From a bacterium (lineage in GTDB: Bacteria; SZUA-79; Acidulodesulfobacterales; Acidulodesulfobacteraceae): a stretch of DNA of 64,000 nucleotides. Location of the stretch: positions 1 to 64,000 of the forward strand of contig DAHVNW010000001.1 of assembly GCA_027319095.1 (NCBI GenBank), written 5' to 3'. Under the pieces are notes generated by a model that searched no databases, was not told where the DNA came from, and worked only from the letters and a program-made list of their open reading frames with translations. Positions 26,801 through 36,094 of this stretch are shown here, piece after piece (within the stretch, counting starts at the first letter, position 1; the number at the start of each line of letters is the position of its first letter). The position numbers were made by a program, and so were the translations under genes.

Positions 26801-27323
26801 TATTTACAAATATTTTTACTTATCCGGTTTATTTTTGCTTTTAATCATACTATCGCTTATTTTAAACGATAATTTTAATTTAGGTTCGTTCCGTATATTT
26901 CCCAATATGGAAGTAGCCGGCTTAGTCTTTATTTCGGCTTATTTGGACATATATGCCGGATGGTTCATCGTTTACGCGTTATTTTATATATACGGCGCAA
27001 TGACTCCTCTAAACCCCGCAGTTTTCGGATTGACCGGAACGGTTGCGTATGCGGCTTCATATGTTATTTGGCGTAGAATTCCTTACGATAACGCAATTAC
27101 GGAAATCCTTATAACATTTATAGCGTCGCTGATTTATTACTGCGTTCTTTTTTTCGTCGTTTTTTACGGTTTCGGCATACATTTTATATACTGGAATTTT
27201 TTAATTTATTACGCTTTTCCAGCATCGGTTTCTACCTCGGTAATTTCTCCTGCCGTGTTTTTCTTATTTAAAAAAGCCGGTTACAAAAATTTTTTAAATA
27301 AAAATAAATTAATTTATTTATAA
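26781..27323 (+). CDS. mreD: Rod shape-determining protein MreD
   Basis: 180-residue membrane protein with five or six predicted helices. Sequence in this family is poorly conserved; the call rests on size, hydrophobicity, the segment VAGLVFISAYLDIYAGWFIVYALFYIYGAMTPLN, and its place directly after mreC with a 20-base overlap. It completes mreBCD. No ribosome site is evident, so translation is probably coupled to mreC. Confidence 0.88.
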   Translation: MSLSRNNIYKYFYLSGLFLLLIILSLILNDNFNLGSFRIFPNMEVAGLVFISAYLDIYAGWFIVYALFYIYGAMTPLNPAVFGLTGTVAYAASYVIWRRIPYDNAITEILITFIASLIYYCVLFFVVFYGFGIHFIYWNFLIYYAFPASVSTSVISPAVFFLFKKAGYKNFLNKNKLIYL

Positions 27324-27362
27324 AGTTATAAAATTATGTTAGAATGTTTATATTTATTTTTC

Positions 27363-27489
27363 GGAATTATTAAATCGACAAAGCCGGATTGCTTCGCTTC
27401 GCTTGGCTCGCAATCCCGATACAGAAGCAGTCTATTATAGGTTCTTATTAATTAAAAATACCATATTGTTTTGTCGAATGCATAATTCC
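27363..27489. mobile_element. MITE-like element (family A/B, long copy)
   Basis: 127 bp. The right end GCATAATTCC (27480-27489) and the 28 bases inside it match the ends of the 77 bp element at 10206 when inverted. The left end GGAATTAT (27363-27370) is more worn. Both copies share GGTTCTTATT internally. The long copy also holds a hairpin, GGATTGC (27386-27392) / GCAATCC (27410-27416), with a CTTCGCTTCGC loop of the type seen in common bacterial intergenic REP sequences; that part is absent from the short copy. It fills the mreD to ppiD-like gap. Confidence 0.6.
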
Positions 27490-27515
27490 TTAATTTTTAA
27501 GGAGTTTTAATAGGC

Positions 27516-28562
27516 ATGCTTGATTTTTTAAGAAGGTTTTATGCCCATACGGCCGGAAAAATTATCACTATAGCAGTAGGACTGTTGTTTATCGTAGGCT
27601 TTAGTTTTCTTCCTTACATAATCGGTTCGGGCGGAAGAGTTTCCCCCGGCGATGTCGCTATGGTGGGAGGCAAAGGAATTTCGCCGAACGATTTAGATAA
27701 TTATTACGCCAGATTGGAAAACGAATACGAAAAGCTTTACGGAAACAAATTAACGCAGAAAGAGTTGGCCGGATTGGATTTAACGGCCTCCGCTCTTTCG
27801 TCCCTTATTGCGGACAGAGTTCTCGAATCGAGAAAAAACGTCTTCGGGATCAACATTTCCGACAGGTTTATCGCAAGAAATATAGCGTCGTTTCCAGTAT
27901 TTCAAAAAAACGGAAAATTCAGCAATAAATTATTTAAAGCCGCTTTGCTTTATAACCATGCCACTCCGGCAGGTTTCGAAAAACAATATAAAGAGCGTAT
28001 CGGAAGAGCCTATATAAGAAGAATAATAGAGGAATCTTACAGCGTCGCAAAACTTCAATTTTTGAACGATTATAAAATTAAAAACAAAGCCGTTTCTTTT
28101 AAAATAGCCGTTTTTAATTCGAAGAACAAAGCGGACGGATTTCTGAAAATTGAAATATTAGGCGGCAAAAACTTTTCTGCGCAGGCAAAAAAATATGGCG
28201 GGAGTATTGGGGAAATCCCTCTTTTCTCGGAGGCGGGCCTTGTAAAATCGACTTTCTTTAAAAAATATTCGCTTAACGGAAGCATATTAAAATCGATATT
28301 TTCTATCGGGCAGGGGGAAACGGCCGCAAATGTTTTTCCGGTAGGCCGTAAGTATGCCGTCCTTAAAATATTAAGGGTAAATTTTCCAGAATATATTCCG
28401 GGTTCCAAACTTAAAAACGGCGGGAAAGCCCTAATAAAGCAAAAAGAGTTTTACGATTTTCGGAAAGAGCAGGAATTTTTAGATTATTACGTTAACTATC
28501 TCGAATCTAAATCAAACGTTAAAATTAACAGAAGCGCTTTATCGGCGTTTCATCCTTACTAG
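27516..28562 (+). CDS. PpiD/SurA-like periplasmic chaperone, membrane-anchored
   Basis: 348 residues. The N-terminus MLDFLRRFYAHTAGKIITIAVGLLFIVGFSFL is a PpiD-type signal anchor; the SurA_N/PpiD chaperone region follows (about 45-185) with VAMVGGKGISPNDLDNYYARLENEYEKLYG. A shortened region about 220-285 (FSAQAKKYGGSIGEIPLFSEAGLVKS...FSIGQGETA) resembles the core of a parvulin domain but lacks its first strand and helix. It probably helps outer-membrane or cell-wall proteins fold. AAGGAG lies 11 bases before the ATG. It sits between mreD and mrdA. Confidence 0.78.
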   Translation: MLDFLRRFYAHTAGKIITIAVGLLFIVGFSFLPYIIGSGGRVSPGDVAMVGGKGISPNDLDNYYARLENEYEKLYGNKLTQKELAGLDLTASALSSLIADRVLESRKNVFGINISDRFIARNIASFPVFQKNGKFSNKLFKAALLYNHATPAGFEKQYKERIGRAYIRRIIEESYSVAKLQFLNDYKIKNKAVSFKIAVFNSKNKADGFLKIEILGGKNFSAQAKKYGGSIGEIPLFSEAGLVKSTFFKKYSLNGSILKSIFSIGQGETAANVFPVGRKYAVLKILRVNFPEYIPGSKLKNGGKALIKQKEFYDFRKEQEFLDYYVNYLESKSNVKINRSALSAFHPY

Positions 28563-28649
28563 TATTAAATAATAATTACGTAATAATTTAATAAGCGATG
28601 CGAGCTTAAAGGCGGAGAGGCGTAAAGTTATCTTATTTTTGGGTTAGTT

Positions 28650-28699
28650 CGGGGTTATTTTGCGGTTAGTTTCGTCAGGGACTGCGAAAATTATCCCCG
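28650..28699 (+). other. Imperfect hairpin before mrdA
   Basis: CGGGGTTATTTT (28650-28661) faces AAAATTATCCCCG (28687-28699) with one bulge. It sits in the 230-base gap before mrdA. No T run follows, so it is not a normal terminator; it may be an RNA processing or regulatory hairpin in the mrdA leader. Nothing else is recognised in the gap. Confidence 0.3.
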
Positions 28700-28792
28700 C
28701 ATAGATATTTATAAAAAAGAATATTCTATCCAGGCGGCTTAATTTGCGACGAAATGCCGGAAATTTTGCGTAAGTAAAAGAAAAAATGAAAT

Positions 28793-30706
28793 ATGTCGTC
28801 GTTATATAGCGAAAATGGAATATCGAAAGAGCAGAAAAACAGGATTAATATAATCGCGATTATAGTTACGGCACTTTTTTCTATTTTAATAATAAGGTTA
28901 TTTTACCTGCAGATTATAAAGGGCGGATATTACCATGATTTGGCTAAAAACAATGCCACCAGAGTGATATATCTTGCCGCTCCAAGAGGCGACATACTCT
29001 CCGGCGGCGGGAAAATTTTCGTCGATAACGAATCTTCCTTTAATGTGGCGGTTACTCTGTCCCGCGTAAAAAAACTTAAAACCGAGCTTGGATTTCTTTC
29101 GGGCTTAATGCGTAAAAATTATAAAAATCTATTAAAAAAAGTAAATAAAGAAAAATTTTTACCGCCTTACGAGCCGATTATCCTTATACGCAATATTTCC
29201 CTTAAGGAGCTGTCGAAATTCGAGGTCAACAAGCTATTCCTTAAAGGTTTTTTTATAGCAAAGATTCCCATAAGGCATTACCCTCATAAAAAAATGGGAG
29301 CGCAGATTTTCGGATACGTAGGTCCCGTATCGCCTAAAGAACTGGAAGAAAAAAAGTACGGCTATTTAAATTCTTCCGATATTATCGGAGAAACCGGACT
29401 CGAATATTATTACCAAAAATACCTGCACGGAAAAGACGGAGAGAAAAGGATAGTGGTTAATTCTAAAGGCGAGCCTATAGGAAGGATAATCGTCAAAAAA
29501 CCGGTTATGGGAGCAAATTTATATACGACCCTGGATTTTTCTTTAGAAAAGCTTGCATATAAACTTATGAAAAAGAGGGAAGGCGCCGCAATAGCCGTGA
29601 ACCCTGAAAACGGAAAGATTCTTGCAATGGTCTCTACCCCTTCGTTCGACCCGTTTTATTTTTCGGAGGGCATCAGCCAAAAACGGTGGAGAGCGATTAT
29701 AAACAACGACGAGCATCCTTTGCAAAATAAAGCTATTCAAAATGCTCTCGCGCCTGGTTCGACCTTTAAGGCGGTAGCCGCCCTTGCGGCGCTGTCCCTG
29801 CATTTAATCAAGCCTGAGGAGAAAGTTTATGCCGGACCGACTTTTAAACTAGGCGATGCCGTATTTTACAACTGGAACCCGTATCAGAACTCCAAGGTAA
29901 ATTTATACAGGGCTATCGCCGAATCGGTCGACACATATTTTTATTCGATAGGCGTCAGGATAGGCATAGACCGGCTTGCGGCTTACGCCCGCAGATTAGG
30001 CCTCGGAGAAAAAACGGGAATAGACCTTCCAGGCGAAAATCATGGATTTATACCTACAAAACGCCTGGTTTACGAAAGATATCACCGCCGCTGGTATAAA
30101 GGCTCGACTCTTTCCGCCATCATAGGGCAGAGCTACGACCTTGTTTCGCCCATACAGCTTGTTATGGCTTACAGCGCTATCGCCAACGGCGGGAATCTTT
30201 ACAGGCCTTTCATGCTTAAAAAGATAGTTTCCTGGAACGGAAAGCTGTTGAAAGAAATGAAGCCTAAATTTATCAGGCGTATAAATATCAGGCAAAAATA
30301 TATTAATGCCGTCAAAAAGGGGCTGTGCGAGGTGGTTAGCAAAGATTACGGGACGGCCGTGAACGCCAGGATTAAAGGAATAAAATTTTGCGGCAAAACC
30401 GGAACGGCGCAGGTCATATCTAAGACGTATTCTATTTACGATATAAAAAATATACCGAGAAGATACAGGGATAATGCTTGGTTTGTGGGATTCGCCCCTC
30501 TGAAAAATCCGAAAATAGCCGTAGTAGTGCTTGATATGCACGCAAAATTTCTCGGAGCGAATGCTGCGGTTATCGCCAAAAAAATCGTCGAAAAATATTT
30601 AGAACAAAAAGGTTTATGGAAGCCTCCGGTCCGGAAAAAAATCAATAATAAAAACGGCAAAAAAAGAAAGAGCACACTGCCGAGTTTTATTTATACAAGT
30701 TTTTAA
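28793..30706 (+). CDS. mrdA: Penicillin-binding protein 2, elongasome transpeptidase
   Basis: 637-residue class B PBP that cross-links peptidoglycan during cell elongation. One membrane helix (about 20-40), a dimerisation/pedestal domain, then the transpeptidase: APGSTFK (SxxK with the nucleophile Ser, about 323), SVD (about 384) as the second motif and CGKTGTAQV (KTG, about 522). A basic tail ends the protein. No clear ribosome site precedes ATG 28793. rodA follows by ten bases and supplies the glycosyltransferase. Confidence 0.96.
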   Translation: MSSLYSENGISKEQKNRINIIAIIVTALFSILIIRLFYLQIIKGGYYHDLAKNNATRVIYLAAPRGDILSGGGKIFVDNESSFNVAVTLSRVKKLKTELGFLSGLMRKNYKNLLKKVNKEKFLPPYEPIILIRNISLKELSKFEVNKLFLKGFFIAKIPIRHYPHKKMGAQIFGYVGPVSPKELEEKKYGYLNSSDIIGETGLEYYYQKYLHGKDGEKRIVVNSKGEPIGRIIVKKPVMGANLYTTLDFSLEKLAYKLMKKREGAAIAVNPENGKILAMVSTPSFDPFYFSEGISQKRWRAIINNDEHPLQNKAIQNALAPGSTFKAVAALAALSLHLIKPEEKVYAGPTFKLGDAVFYNWNPYQNSKVNLYRAIAESVDTYFYSIGVRIGIDRLAAYARRLGLGEKTGIDLPGENHGFIPTKRLVYERYHRRWYKGSTLSAIIGQSYDLVSPIQLVMAYSAIANGGNLYRPFMLKKIVSWNGKLLKEMKPKFIRRINIRQKYINAVKKGLCEVVSKDYGTAVNARIKGIKFCGKTGTAQVISKTYSIYDIKNIPRRYRDNAWFVGFAPLKNPKIAVVVLDMHAKFLGANAAVIAKKIVEKYLEQKGLWKPPVRKKINNKNGKKRKSTLPSFIYTSF

Positions 30707-30716
30707 TCTTAATTTT

Positions 30717-31829
30717 ATGAAAATATTAGACAATAAGTACGCGAAAAATTTCGATTTTATAATGTTTTTTACAGTGATAGCTATTTCTGCGCTCGGCATT
30801 ATAAATCTTTACGGTTCGCTCGGCGCAAACCATAAAGATTTTTTCGACCCTTACGTAATAAAGCAGATTGTCTGGTTTATAATAGCCTTTTTTATAATGT
30901 TCGTTATCATAACCATAGATTATAATACCATTATAGAAGCCGCATATTATATTTACGGTTTTATATTAATGCTGATTACCGTCGTCCTGGTAAAAGGCAG
31001 AATTACGCACGGGGCGGCAAGGTGGATTTCTCTGGGAACGTTTTCTTTTCAGCCTTCGGAATTGATGAAAATAGGCTTGATATTTGCGCTCGCCAAATAT
31101 TTTACCGCTTACGAAAATAAAAAAGGTTATTCTCTTAAAGCCATTATATTACCGTTTGCCATAATTATTATTCCGGCGCTTTTGATTGCAAAAGAACCCG
31201 ATTTAGGAACGTCGCTGATAGTTTTATTTATAGGCTTAATAATTGTTTTTATCGCCGGAATTAAAAAAAGCGCGATGGCCGTTCTTTCGGTTGCGGCTCT
31301 AATCGCAGGTCCTCTTTTGTGGTTCAGGTTGAAATCTTATCAAAAAAGCAGGATACTGATATTTTTGCATCCTGCCAAAGATTATCTGGGGGCGGGATAT
31401 AATATAATACAGTCGGAAGTTGCCGTAGGCGCGGGAAGATTCATCGGGGCAGGTTTCGGGAACGGTTCGCAAAGCACGCTGGATTTTCTGCCGGCTAAGC
31501 ACACGGACTTTATATTTTCCACGTATATGCAGCAGTTCGGTTTTCTTGGCGGGTTACTCCTGATAGCGTTATATTTTATTATTATAATAAGAGGATTCAA
31601 GATAGTTTACAGGGCAAAAAAATTACAGGGATTCCTGCTTGGCGGAGGCGCCCTCGGCATTATTACCCTTCATGCCTTAATTAACATGTTTATGACGGTA
31701 GGCCTTTTGCCGGTGGTAGGCGTGCCGCTTCCTTTTTTCAGCTACGGAGGAACGTCCTTAGTCGTAGATATGTCCGCCGTCGCCGTACTTTTAAATATTT
31801 CGATGAGGCGTTATAAATTTCAGTCTTAA
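30717..31829 (+). CDS. rodA: Peptidoglycan glycosyltransferase RodA
   Basis: 370-residue SEDS-family membrane glycosyltransferase, about ten helices. The signatures HGAARWISLGTFSFQPSELMKIGLI (about 98-122) and VVGVPLPFFSYGGTSLV (about 336) are intact. The large periplasmic loop holds HTDFIFSTYMQQFGFLGG. It acts with PBP2 (mrdA, just upstream) to build side-wall peptidoglycan. The following pgpA starts 52 bases later. Confidence 0.97.
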   Translation: MKILDNKYAKNFDFIMFFTVIAISALGIINLYGSLGANHKDFFDPYVIKQIVWFIIAFFIMFVIITIDYNTIIEAAYYIYGFILMLITVVLVKGRITHGAARWISLGTFSFQPSELMKIGLIFALAKYFTAYENKKGYSLKAIILPFAIIIIPALLIAKEPDLGTSLIVLFIGLIIVFIAGIKKSAMAVLSVAALIAGPLLWFRLKSYQKSRILIFLHPAKDYLGAGYNIIQSEVAVGAGRFIGAGFGNGSQSTLDFLPAKHTDFIFSTYMQQFGFLGGLLLIALYFIIIIRGFKIVYRAKKLQGFLLGGGALGIITLHALINMFMTVGLLPVVGVPLPFFSYGGTSLVVDMSAVAVLLNISMRRYKFQS

Positions 31830-31881
31830 AATATGACGGATAACCGGTTTAAAGCCGGGTATCGGATAAGAGGTAAAAAAT

Positions 31882-32400
31882 ATGAAAAATTATGAAAATC
31901 TTAATGCCCGTAATCTTCCGGTTTTCGTCTCTTCTTTCTTTTTTATCGGTTTTTTCCCTTACGGGCCTGGAACGGCGGGGTCGGCCGCGGCGTTTTTGCT
32001 GTATATATTTTTATTAAGATTTTTGACTATGCCTTACTATCTCGGCTTATGTTTTATTATATTTATTTTCGGGATTTACTTTTCGTCTAAAACCGAAAAA
32101 ATATCCGGCATAAAGGATCCGCCTTTCGTGGTTATAGACGAAGTCCTCGGATATCTTCTGACGGTTATATCGGGCTTTTCATTCGATCCGTTCAGCCGCT
32201 TATCCATTTCCGGCATCATTTTATACGCTTTTATCGGACTCATATTATTCCGGTTTTTCGACATATTAAAACCTTATCCGATACGGGCAATAGATGAAAA
32301 AGTTCCGGGCGGCTTAGGCATTATGCTTGACGATGCCGTCGCCGGAGTTTTTTCTTTTATCGCCCTTCGCCTTATAATCGTTATTGCAGCCGGACTATAA
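31882..32400 (+). CDS. pgpA: Phosphatidylglycerophosphatase A
   Basis: 172-residue membrane phosphatase that makes phosphatidylglycerol from its phosphate. The family residues are seen in YGPGTAGSAAAF (about 23), PPFVVIDEVLGYLLTV (about 78) and FRFFDILKPYPIRAIDEKVPGGLGIMLDDAVAG (about 120-150). Four membrane helices are expected. It lies 46 bases before the cinA-like gene; pgpA-cinA-recA is a common gene order. Confidence 0.93.
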   Translation: MKNYENLNARNLPVFVSSFFFIGFFPYGPGTAGSAAAFLLYIFLLRFLTMPYYLGLCFIIFIFGIYFSSKTEKISGIKDPPFVVIDEVLGYLLTVISGFSFDPFSRLSISGIILYAFIGLILFRFFDILKPYPIRAIDEKVPGGLGIMLDDAVAGVFSFIALRLIIVIAAGL

Positions 32401-32445
32401 AAAACAAAAAATCAAAAAAATATATAAAAATGTTAAAATATAAAA

Positions 32446-33735
32446 ATGGAAACTAAAGACGCAGATTATAGAAACATTAAAATTTTAGCGATAGCCGGGG
32501 ATAATAATTTTGCCGCGGCGGGAGAGGTAATAAAGGAACTTTCCGAAACGCTTTCTAATTACGGCTTGGGGTTTAAAGAGGCGGTAATTATGCCTGAAAG
32601 CCAAAACGACGGCGTATCCAAAATATTGTCGTATATGGCGTCAGGCGACTCTTTGGTTATAACGTGCGGAGGCATTAAAGAAGGAGTCTCCTTAATAAAC
32701 GAAACCGCCGCCGCGGTTTTCAAAAAAAACTTAGTCAGAAGCAAAGACGCGGCAGACTTAATGGCGTTAGTTTATGAATCCAATAAAAAACCTGTAAGTC
32801 CGGATAGGGAAAAGGCCTGTTATTTCCCGGAACATTCATTTATAATTCCGAATCAGAATTCGGGCATATCGGGTTTTTATTTGACCGAACCGGTATTTTT
32901 AGCCGCATTTCCCCTCGAGCCTGAAAATGTCGTCAACATGTTTAAAAATCATATATTGGGAAAAATGCTCGGAAAGCTCGGCATTAATTATTTTATCAGA
33001 TTAAGGAAATACAAGCTGTTCGGTTTAAAAGAAAAAGAATTTCAAATTCTTTTCGAAAAGCTTAAGGCAAATGCAGAATGCAGTCCGGGATGCAGTTTGA
33101 ATTACGAATTTTCATACGGGGAATTTATTATATCCGCTGCCGTAAACGGAGTTTCTACCCAGAAACTGAGCGAAAACATTAAATCATTAGACAATAAAGC
33201 GGTGGATATTTTTAAAAATTATCTCTACGGTTTCGATGACGACGAACTTCATACCGTATGTTCATATATGCTCAGGGAAAACGGCATTAAAATTGCCGTC
33301 GCGGAATCGCTTACGGGAGGCTATATTTCCGATAAACTTACGGATCTTCCTGGAGCATCTTCATATTTCCTTTACGGAGGCATAGCATATTCCAATTTTG
33401 CAAAAACCCAAATCATAGGGGTCGATGAATCCGTAATAGAAAAAGAAGGCGCCGTTTCGGGAAGCTGTGCAGCCGAAATGGCGGATAAAGCGAAAGAAAG
33501 AGCCAAAGCCGATATAGGCATTGCCGTTACCGGATTTGCAGGGCCTAAAACCGAATACGATAACTATCCGGTAGGCACGGTTTTTATAGCTCTTTCCAGT
33601 TCGAAGGTAAAAGAGGTAAGAAAATATTTTTTTCCAGGTTCGCGTTTGGATATCAAAGCATGGACGGCAAAAATGGCTTTATTTTGGATTTACCGGTTTG
33701 CCGCCGGAACGTCCCCGTCGCCCGCTTCCAAATAA
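32446..33735 (+). CDS. cinA: CinA-family protein with divergent N-terminal domain and intact NMN amidohydrolase domain
   Basis: 429 residues. The C-terminal CinA domain (about 275-425) is well kept: IKIAVAESLTGGYISDKLTDLPGASSYFLYGGIAYSN, IEKEGAVSGSCAAEMA, and IGIAVTGFAGP, matching PncC enzymes that turn NMN into nicotinate mononucleotide in NAD recycling. The N-terminal half has the shape of the MoCF/COG1058 domain but is worn: GGIKEGVSLINETAA replaces the usual GGLGPTxDD, so the acidic catalytic pair is lost. It precedes recA, as in many bacteria. Confidence 0.88.
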   Translation: METKDADYRNIKILAIAGDNNFAAAGEVIKELSETLSNYGLGFKEAVIMPESQNDGVSKILSYMASGDSLVITCGGIKEGVSLINETAAAVFKKNLVRSKDAADLMALVYESNKKPVSPDREKACYFPEHSFIIPNQNSGISGFYLTEPVFLAAFPLEPENVVNMFKNHILGKMLGKLGINYFIRLRKYKLFGLKEKEFQILFEKLKANAECSPGCSLNYEFSYGEFIISAAVNGVSTQKLSENIKSLDNKAVDIFKNYLYGFDDDELHTVCSYMLRENGIKIAVAESLTGGYISDKLTDLPGASSYFLYGGIAYSNFAKTQIIGVDESVIEKEGAVSGSCAAEMADKAKERAKADIGIAVTGFAGPKTEYDNYPVGTVFIALSSSKVKEVRKYFFPGSRLDIKAWTAKMALFWIYRFAAGTSPSPASK

Positions 33736-33827
33736 TTTAACTTGATAATATTTCTTTTTTGATATATAACTTTTAATAACTTAATTAAATAATTAAACGA
33801 ATAAACAAAAAACCAAAGGGTATCGTT

Positions 33828-34874
33828 ATGACCGTAAAATCAGGCGACGTTAAAGAAAACCGTAAAGAAGCCAGTCCTTTGCAGGAGCAAAAAATAAAAG
33901 CGTTAGACCTTGCCATAGCCCAAATAGAAAAACAGTTCGGGGCAGGCGCCGTCATGAAGCTGGGAGGAAAACCCCCTGCCGAAGATATACAGTCGATTCC
34001 CACCGGGTCTCTGTCTTTGGATATAGCTCTCGGCATAGGCGGGATACCGAGAGGCAGGGTTATAGAAATATTCGGTCCGGAATCTTCCGGGAAAACTACC
34101 CTTACGCTCCAAATAGTGGCTCAGGCTCAAAAAAAGGGCGGGATTGCCGCGTTTATCGACGCCGAGCATGCCTTGGACTTGAAATACGCAAAAAAAATAG
34201 GCGTAAATGTCGACGAATTAGTAGTTTCCCAGCCGGGAACAGGCGAAGAAGCGTTGGAAATTGCCGATTCGCTTGTCAGGTCGGGTTCCATCGACGTTTT
34301 AGTTATAGATTCCGTTGCCGCCTTAGTTCCCAAGGCCGAAATAGAAGGGGATATGGGCGACGCGCATATGGGGCTTCAGGCGCGTCTTATGTCGCAGGCG
34401 CTCAGGAAACTTACTTCGGCTATAGCAAAATCTAATACTTCGGTAATATTTATCAACCAAATCAGAATGAAGATAGGCGTTATGTTTGGCTCTCCGGAGA
34501 CTACTACAGGCGGCAATGCCCTTAAGTTTTATGCTTCCGTTAGAATAGACATAAGGAGGGTGGGCGCGATTAAAAGAGGAGACGAGGTGGTCGGTTCCCG
34601 CACTAAAGCAAGAATAGTTAAAAATAAGGTTGCTCCCCCGTTTAAAGAAGCTGAATTCGATATAATTTACGAAGGCGGAATATCTTTGGAAGGCGATATA
34701 GTAGATATAGGTTCCGACAACGGCATAATAGAAAAGTCTGGAACATGGTTCAGTTACGGAAAAGAAAGGTTGGGACAGGGGAGGGAAGCGGCAAAGGAAG
34801 CGCTTAAAAATAATTCTGCCCTTCGGGACGAGATATATTCTAAAATTATGGAGAAATTTAACCTGAAAGCATAA
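33828..34874 (+). CDS. recA: Recombinase RecA
   Basis: 348 residues, full length. Strand exchange and SOS coprotease. Walker [10 protein letters not shown] (about 85), the LDxxYA segment [15 protein letters not shown], Walker [22 protein letters not shown] (about 160), L2 loop [32 protein letters not shown]. No SOS box of the E. coli or Bacillus type was recognised in 33736-33827, which holds only AT-rich sequence. pilT starts 13 bases after the stop. Confidence 0.98.
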   Translation: MTVKSGDVKENRKEASPLQEQKIKALDLAIAQIEKQFGAGAVMKLGGKPPAEDIQSIPTGSLSLDIALGIGGIPRGRVIEIFGPESSGKTTLTLQIVAQAQKKGGIAAFIDAEHALDLKYAKKIGVNVDELVVSQPGTGEEALEIADSLVRSGSIDVLVIDSVAALVPKAEIEGDMGDAHMGLQARLMSQALRKLTSAIAKSNTSVIFINQIRMKIGVMFGSPETTTGGNALKFYASVRIDIRRVGAIKRGDEVVGSRTKARIVKNKVAPPFKEAEFDIIYEGGISLEGDIVDIGSDNGIIEKSGTWFSYGKERLGQGREAAKEALKNNSALRDEIYSKIMEKFNLKA

Positions 34875-34887
34875 TTAAATTACGAGT

Positions 34888-36075
34888 ATGAGCGAACAAT
34901 CTATTAAATTAAGCCAAAATACGCATGCCGGCGCCGTGTCATCGCTTTTAGAAACCATATTAAGGACGGCGGTAGGTCTCAGGGCTTCGGATGTTCACCT
35001 TAAAGTGAATACGCATCCTGTATTCAGGATAGACGGCGATATTTACCGTCAGGAGAATTTCGGCATAATGTCTAAGGATATTACGGAAAAAATTGCCGAA
35101 AATATTATGGATAAGCATCAGTTTCAGGTATTTCAGGAAAACAGGGACGTAGATCTCGCATACAGTCTGGAAGGCGTAGGAAGGTTCAGGGTAAATATAT
35201 ATTCGCAGAGAAACTCGTTAAGCATTGTCATGAGATATATTCCGTTCACGATTCCCGCTTTCGATTCCCTTAATCTGCCGAAAATAATTAAATCAATCGC
35301 GCTTAAAGAAAGGGGCCTCGTAATCGTTACCGGGATTACCGGAAGCGGAAAATCGACGACGCTTGCCTCGATGATAGACTATATCAACAACAATAAGCCC
35401 GTTAATATTATAACCATAGAGGACCCTATCGAATATCTTCATAACGATATAAAAGCGGTAATAAATCAGCGGGAACTCGGCATGGACGTCTATTCTTTCT
35501 CGCACGGATTAAGAGAAGCGCTAAGACAGGACCCCGACGTCATACTGGTCGGCGAGATGCGAGATTTAGAGACGATAGAAACCGCCATAACAGCCGCCGA
35601 AACCGGTCATCTCGTTATGAGCACGCTTCATACGCTCGATGCCCAGGAAACTATTAACAGGATTATCGCCGTCTTTCCCCCTTACCAGCAAAAACAGATA
35701 AGAATCCAACTTGCTTCCGTTATTTCTGCCGTTATATCGCAGAGGCTTATAATCAAGGCGGATAAGAAAGGGCGGCTTCCGTCTATCGAAATTATGATTG
35801 GAACGGAAACGATAAAAGAATGTATAGCAAACGAAGATAAGACGGCAAGCATTAGGGACTATATAAAAAGCGGAAATATACAATACGGAATGCAGACTTT
35901 CGACCAGTCGCTCTATAATTTTTATAAAGCCGGACTGATTACCTACGAAGACGCTTTAGCCGAATCCACGTCCCCCAACGACCTTGCATTGCTAATTTCC
36001 GGCGTGAATGCTTCAGATGAGGAAACCTTAAGCCAGGGCGGCGCATCCGTGGCATCTTCCGCGTACAGCGTTTAA
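34888..36075 (+). CDS. pilT: Type IV pilus retraction ATPase PilT
   Basis: 395-residue hexameric ATPase that pulls pili back. SDVHLK (about 35), Walker A TGITGSGKSTTLASM (about 150), Asp box TIEDPIEYLH, Walker B ILVGEMRDLETIETA (about 215) and His box GHLVMSTLHTLDAQETINRI are present; the AIRNLIRE-like C-terminal motif of PilT is replaced by ASIRDYIKSG. With pilMNO, pilP-like and pilQ elsewhere it shows the cell makes retractable type IV pili. No pilB or major pilin is in the window. Confidence 0.94.
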   Translation: MSEQSIKLSQNTHAGAVSSLLETILRTAVGLRASDVHLKVNTHPVFRIDGDIYRQENFGIMSKDITEKIAENIMDKHQFQVFQENRDVDLAYSLEGVGRFRVNIYSQRNSLSIVMRYIPFTIPAFDSLNLPKIIKSIALKERGLVIVTGITGSGKSTTLASMIDYINNNKPVNIITIEDPIEYLHNDIKAVINQRELGMDVYSFSHGLREALRQDPDVILVGEMRDLETIETAITAAETGHLVMSTLHTLDAQETINRIIAVFPPYQQKQIRIQLASVISAVISQRLIIKADKKGRLPSIEIMIGTETIKECIANEDKTASIRDYIKSGNIQYGMQTFDQSLYNFYKAGLITYEDALAESTSPNDLALLISGVNASDEETLSQGGASVASSAYSV

Positions 36076-36094
36076 TGATTTCGGAGCATTTATC

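Noticed and set aside
27363-27500. tRNA gene in the mreD downstream gap
   Set aside because: The GC-rich piece forms one simple hairpin, not a cloverleaf; no tRNA was recognised anywhere in the window.
33736-33827. SOS (LexA) box before recA
   Set aside because: Neither CTGT-N8-ACAG nor a GAAC-N4-GTTC type site was found.
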